Shown here piece by piece: positions 60,057 to 64,000 of a stretch of DNA of 64,000 nucleotides. Positions within the stretch are counted from its first letter, which is position 1, and each line of letters begins with the position of its first letter. Origin of the DNA: Oxytricha trifallax (lineage: Eukaryota > Ciliophora > Spirotrichea > Sporadotrichida > Oxytrichidae); the NCBI GenBank assembly GCA_000711775.1, contig ARYC01025363.1, positions 37,044 to 101,043 of the forward strand, given 5' to 3'. Under the pieces are notes generated by a model. It had not been told where the DNA came from. It searched no databases and saw nothing but the letters and a program-made list of their open reading frames with translations. A program made the position numbers and the translations under genes.

Positions 60057-61692
60057 TGGAGCGTTTAAAGCAAAGTGATATCAGGAATTTTTACAAACAT
60101 AATACTGATAATTCAAGTTAAGACTCCTTTGAGTCCGATGCTTCATCTGAGATGAAGGATTTGAATTAATCAAGTTTAGTCATAAAACTTAATTACATTT
60201 CAACGCAACTTATAAAAGCTTAAATATCACAGGAAGGGCCAATATAGATAGTGGAACTTGACCTAAATGAAAATAATAGAATAGAAAGTTAGCTTTTAGA
60301 GTAATCTCGCCAAAAAAATTATCCAAGCTAGATTATTGATACCTTTGCACAACTTGAATAAATAAAATAGAACACAACGATTGAGTAGTATTTTTCCCGA
60401 GAATTAATTACCGACTACCTTGAGAAAGCTTGTATTCTACATTTCAGACTATAATTGGGTTAAAATATGGAACAATGAATCTAAAGTCTATAATGAAACC
60501 CATTCAAAATAAGTTTTCCAATAATTCAAAAAGTAATGTGAGACTGCTGCCTTGATAGATGATAAAGAAGAATTGCATCTCTAGCCCTCTTAAATTCAAA
60601 ACATAAAAGCTGAGCAGAACGTTTGGAAGAAAAAATAAAAACCAATAAGCACTTAAGGGATGGAAAGTAGACTTTATAGCTTGTATGAAAACTTTAAGGT
60701 TAGCAAGCAAGCCTTAACGAGGAGATTTAAAGTATCCTACTACAGAGTTAATTAGATAATTCAAAAATTCGAAAAATCAAGGTCTACACAAAATTATGAG
60801 AATTAATAGATAAAAGCTTATAAACTTAGTGGAGTTGCTTTACTTATTTTCCAAAATTGTTTAACAGCATCAAGGGCTTGTATCTCTTCAATAAATTAGT
60901 AGCCTGTTGAAAACATTGTTTGATGTAAATCAGAGCATATCATAAATACGTATAATCATGAGGAAACACCTTCATTATAGTTTTAAAAAGATCTACTATT
61001 TAGACAAGCGTTCTTCTAATTACAGATCAAAAAGCCTAAGACGACTAGCTGCTGCTAATTACATTTAGTTACTGTTCGATAATAAGATTATTATAAATGT
61101 GAATGAGAGCAGTATCTAAGACAACAATCCGCTCACAAAGGTTGGGGGCCTGCTGGTCAGTAGAGTTTCTCAACTTTAAAGCGACGTGTAAGCAAGCTCA
61201 ATATAATTGCTGCGGCATTTAGCGATGGTCAGATGCATTTCACAGTAAACTCAGGAAGAAACAATAGTTTGAGCTTTTATAACTTCATTCTCAACCTTTG
61301 CCTGTCTACTTGAAAAATAAGATCAAACTTGGCGAGAGAAGTTTATTGTGCAGATTGACAATGCTACATATCATAAAAGTTCGTTTGTCAGAGAAAAGTT
61401 CAAACTACTTAAGATTCCCATAGTTTTCTTAGGCCCCTACTAGTTTAATCTTGCTCCAGTAGAGAAGATTTTTGCGCATATTAAAAGCTTCTACTTTGAT
61501 TCGAAATTCTTCAATACTGGAAATAAGTAAGTAAATTCGTAATTCTTGTTCTTAACAAACTTATTTAGAAAACAAATGATTTTAAACTATGCCAATCATA
61601 TAAGGAGTCTCAATTTTAATTGGTTGCCATAAGCTTACCTAAAAAGCCTAAATTTCGCTATGCTTTATCTTACTGAAGCAGATTCTTGTTGA
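60057..61692 (+). pseudogene. Tc1/IS630-type DDE transposase, catalytic Asp lost
   Basis: ATG 60057 starts a charged N-terminus (MERLKQSDIRNFYKHNTD). A helix-turn-helix-like part follows (VSKQALTRRFKVSYYRVNQI near 60700), then the catalytic domain: NKIIINVNESS, AAFSDGQMHFTVNSGRNN, FIVQIDNATYHKSSFVREKF, IPIVFLGPYQFNLAPVEKIF, AHIKSFYFDSKFFNTGN. The second Asp (61357) and Glu (61462) are 35 residues apart, the D34E spacing of Tc1/IS630 enzymes. The first Asp is replaced by Asn (AAT at 61102). Single-base shifts occur near 60435, 60890, 61205 and 61310. It is therefore probably inactive unless the shifts are assembly errors. It is convergent in function with the neighbouring small ORF and SecA-like gene. 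Confidence 0.75.
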
Positions 61693-64000
61693 TTTTGTTG
61701 TCTAAAGACATTTACTTTAAGAACCAGCTAATGTTAAGTTAAATTTTCTGCCTTATATATTTTATTTAAAAAATTATTCCATAAGAGTTTTTGCTGAAAT
61801 ATTCTTATATTTGCTAAAGATTTTTATTAGAAATTTGTAATCTCCCTGGATCTTTACTTCATTTTTTTTAATGGTGAACTGAATAATTAATGATAAATTC
61901 GTGTAGGTACGCCAATTTTTTCTTAGCTTAGACTCAAATAATATACCTATTTTGTATTATTCTAAGATTTGTTTAGTCTTTAATAATGCTGGAGATAATT
62001 GATTATTTTAATTTCATTAATTAAATTGAGGACTGAAAGGGGTTTTTAATTTTTCAAATTCTCAATATATCCTAATTCAATTTATTTATTTTTTTAAGTT
62101 GAAATGAATTGGACATTAGTATTACTCAAAGTTGGTTATATCAAGTCTTTGAAAATTTTAGATTTGAAAAGCGCATATGATGTTTGCTAGATATTCAGAA
62201 AAATTTCAGATTCTTTAACCATTAGTATTAGGACTCATTATGAATTTAGAATTTCTGAGAATTTTAATTAGAGTCGTGCTAAGTTATCTCACTAGTATTC
62301 ACTTATTACAGATATCTCCAATTCCTCGGACTTCTATAAACCCACATAGATGACTTATTTTACATGTTAACAAATTATTAATTACTTTATCCCCTGGACT
62401 CATTCTATAGTGATTCATCTATTTTTGTAACTATAATATAAATTTGTAGTTTATTAACATAAATTGATTTGAAGTTCTTTTTCTAATTCAAGTTGATTGA
62501 TTGGGAATGATTCGACCAAGAGGAAAAATTACGAATGTAGTTTGCTTAGACTTTCATTTTTTTTTTCAAGGTAATTTTGATATTTTTAAATAAGAGCTTG
62601 TTTCATTAAAAATTGATTTTTTGCTTCTTTTTGCTTGGATAATTTTGAACAATTTGATCTTTTTAATTCTTCACTTGCCAATTATAACTCTTTGAGAGTT
62701 AAAAAGTCTTTCTTATCTTATACTATATACCAAGTAATTATAATAAATTTTGTTTTTTTTTAGTTTCTTTTTATATATTGAAAAAGAGACATCTTAATTA
62801 CACTAACGTGTAACACACTAACATGTGGATGCTCTTGTTTATCTTAACTTTATATAATTATTTAAATTTAATTTTCTTTAATTAGACTTACTTTTTATAA
62901 TAATTTTGGTAATTAAAATCTTCGCTTCAAATATTTTTGATTCTTGAGCATTTTTATAATTATTTCCTTAGTTTTAAGTAAAACTAACTCTATCTTAATT
63001 GAATTATTTTTTTTACTTTGATAACTCATAATTTGAAATTAAATTTTGTAGATATTTGATAGTAAATTAATCTTGTTTTTTTGATTTTTAATAAAACACT
63101 TGTTCATTGCAATTATAAAACAATATAAAAATAAATAAAATTATAAAAAACTATAGCTGTCTGTTCTTTTTATATTACGTACAATTTTCTAAATATTCAA
63201 AACTATCGGGGTCAGTTTTTAATTAAATGTATAAGTTGATAACTATTAAAATATTAAAATATTTATATTTTTATTCTATAACTCTTTACTCTTAAATTAT
63301 TTTTGATGAACCCAACCTACAACATCTACAATTATTACTATCTGCTTCCTGTGTAAAACGTTTAGCCATAACCCTAAAATTAAACGGCTATAAATTATTA
63401 ATTCGTTCAATAAAGCAGTTTAATGCAAAGTCCTTCATAATTTACTCAACAAATTCCATATAATAGTATAATTAGCATTAAATCAACTATTAAAATTAAA
63501 TGGATTGATAGTTTTAAGATCATTAGAATTATAGACTTGACGCTTTAGAAAATATTTAAAATCAAGAGGGACAAAATATTCATCATGAAAATTATCAAAA
63601 TAATTAAAGCTTAAATTCTTTAAATTAACTTCCCAATTATCTTTGTTCCAACTATGACAAAAATATTAAACTACTAAGTAATGATAAGCACATCCGAAAC
63701 TTATAAGCAGGAAAAACCCTAAATCTTAGCAATTATTATAATAGGTTAAGAAAACACTTAAAATTGAACTAAGATTAAATTTCCAAGTTAGAAACTTAAT
63801 TTAAATCATTTAGTGAGTTTAGGAACTGGTTTAAATAACAAATGATTTTAAAAGATTCAATCAATTCAAATTAAGAATTACATGATCAGTTATAAAAATT
63901 AGCAAATGGTCAATGCAAAAGTGAATAAAATGAACCCTTTAATGAATCAATTAATATATAACAATAAGAATCAAATTCCTAGAATTAAAAGTCAGAGAAA
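61693..64000. other. AT-rich stretch downstream of the transposase
   Basis: No gene is supported. A less AT-rich patch with short tandem motifs (ACACTAACGTGT, ACACTAACATGT) lies at about 62800-62830. I found no inverted copy of left-flank sequence that would mark the transposon end. Confidence 0.4.

Noticed and set aside
60504..60710. Minus-strand 68-residue frame inside the transposase
   Set aside because: Antisense shadow of the transposase N-terminal half, where TAA/TAG-rich coding leaves the other strand open.
1..64000. CRISPR array, bacterial operons or ribosome-binding sites
   Set aside because: No spaced direct repeats of CRISPR type; the genes have spliceosomal introns and ciliate codon meaning, so bacterial signals do not apply.

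Overview
The window is about 72-75 percent AT and behaves as ciliate nuclear DNA. TAA and TAG are read as glutamine throughout: the Q-rich reading frame at 40325-40970 alone carries several dozen in-frame TAA/TAG codons. TGA also appears inside otherwise good frames where tryptophan fits, including the conserved W position of the oxysterol-binding domain at 18427. Glutamine for UAA/UAG plus tryptophan (and probably context-dependent stop) for UGA is the karyorelictid-type code (Loxodes, Parduczia); Condylostoma is the other known match. A hypotrich germline with many decayed genes is a weaker alternative. Because no codon is a dedicated stop, gene ends given here are only the first plausible TGA. 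Frames were chosen from residue composition and family motifs. Introns seen are short (31 to 87 nt, GTAAG...TAG/CAG).

Layout: 1-3.3 kb holds repeats (tRNA-like hairpin, a short inverted-repeat element, a palindrome array). 3.6-9.8 kb, minus strand, holds a small ORF and a long multi-membrane PAS protein of the ciliate TmcB type, interrupted by a fold-back element. 10.8-22.1 kb, plus strand, is a run of genes: a broken 26S proteasome Rpt2 copy, a MAP-kinase-kinase-like pseudokinase, an oxysterol-binding protein, a hypothetical protein and an FtsX-type permease. 22.7-30 kb has hypothetical genes, a GC-rich island and a second copy of the short inverted-repeat element. 31.1-33.9 kb is the most unusual locus: a cysteine-rich membrane-protein gene enclosed by perfect 182-bp inverted repeats and itself split by a 419-bp fold-back. 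34-47.5 kb carries hypothetical genes, the third short element, a 340-bp-arm inverted duplication and a 1.1-kb element with 8-bp target duplications. 47.5-54.8 kb is mostly AT-rich with gene fragments. 55.5-61.7 kb contains an intact 1,127-codon SecA/helicase-like ORF, a divergent small ORF and a Tc1/IS630-type DDE transposase, probably one transposon cargo set.

Rpt2 has several real frame breaks. OSBP, the kinase and the transposase have a few single-base shifts, some in homopolymers. The SecA-like ORF, the TmcB C-terminus and the Q-rich gene read through cleanly. The breaks may therefore be gene decay or uncorrected assembly errors, and this window cannot separate the two.
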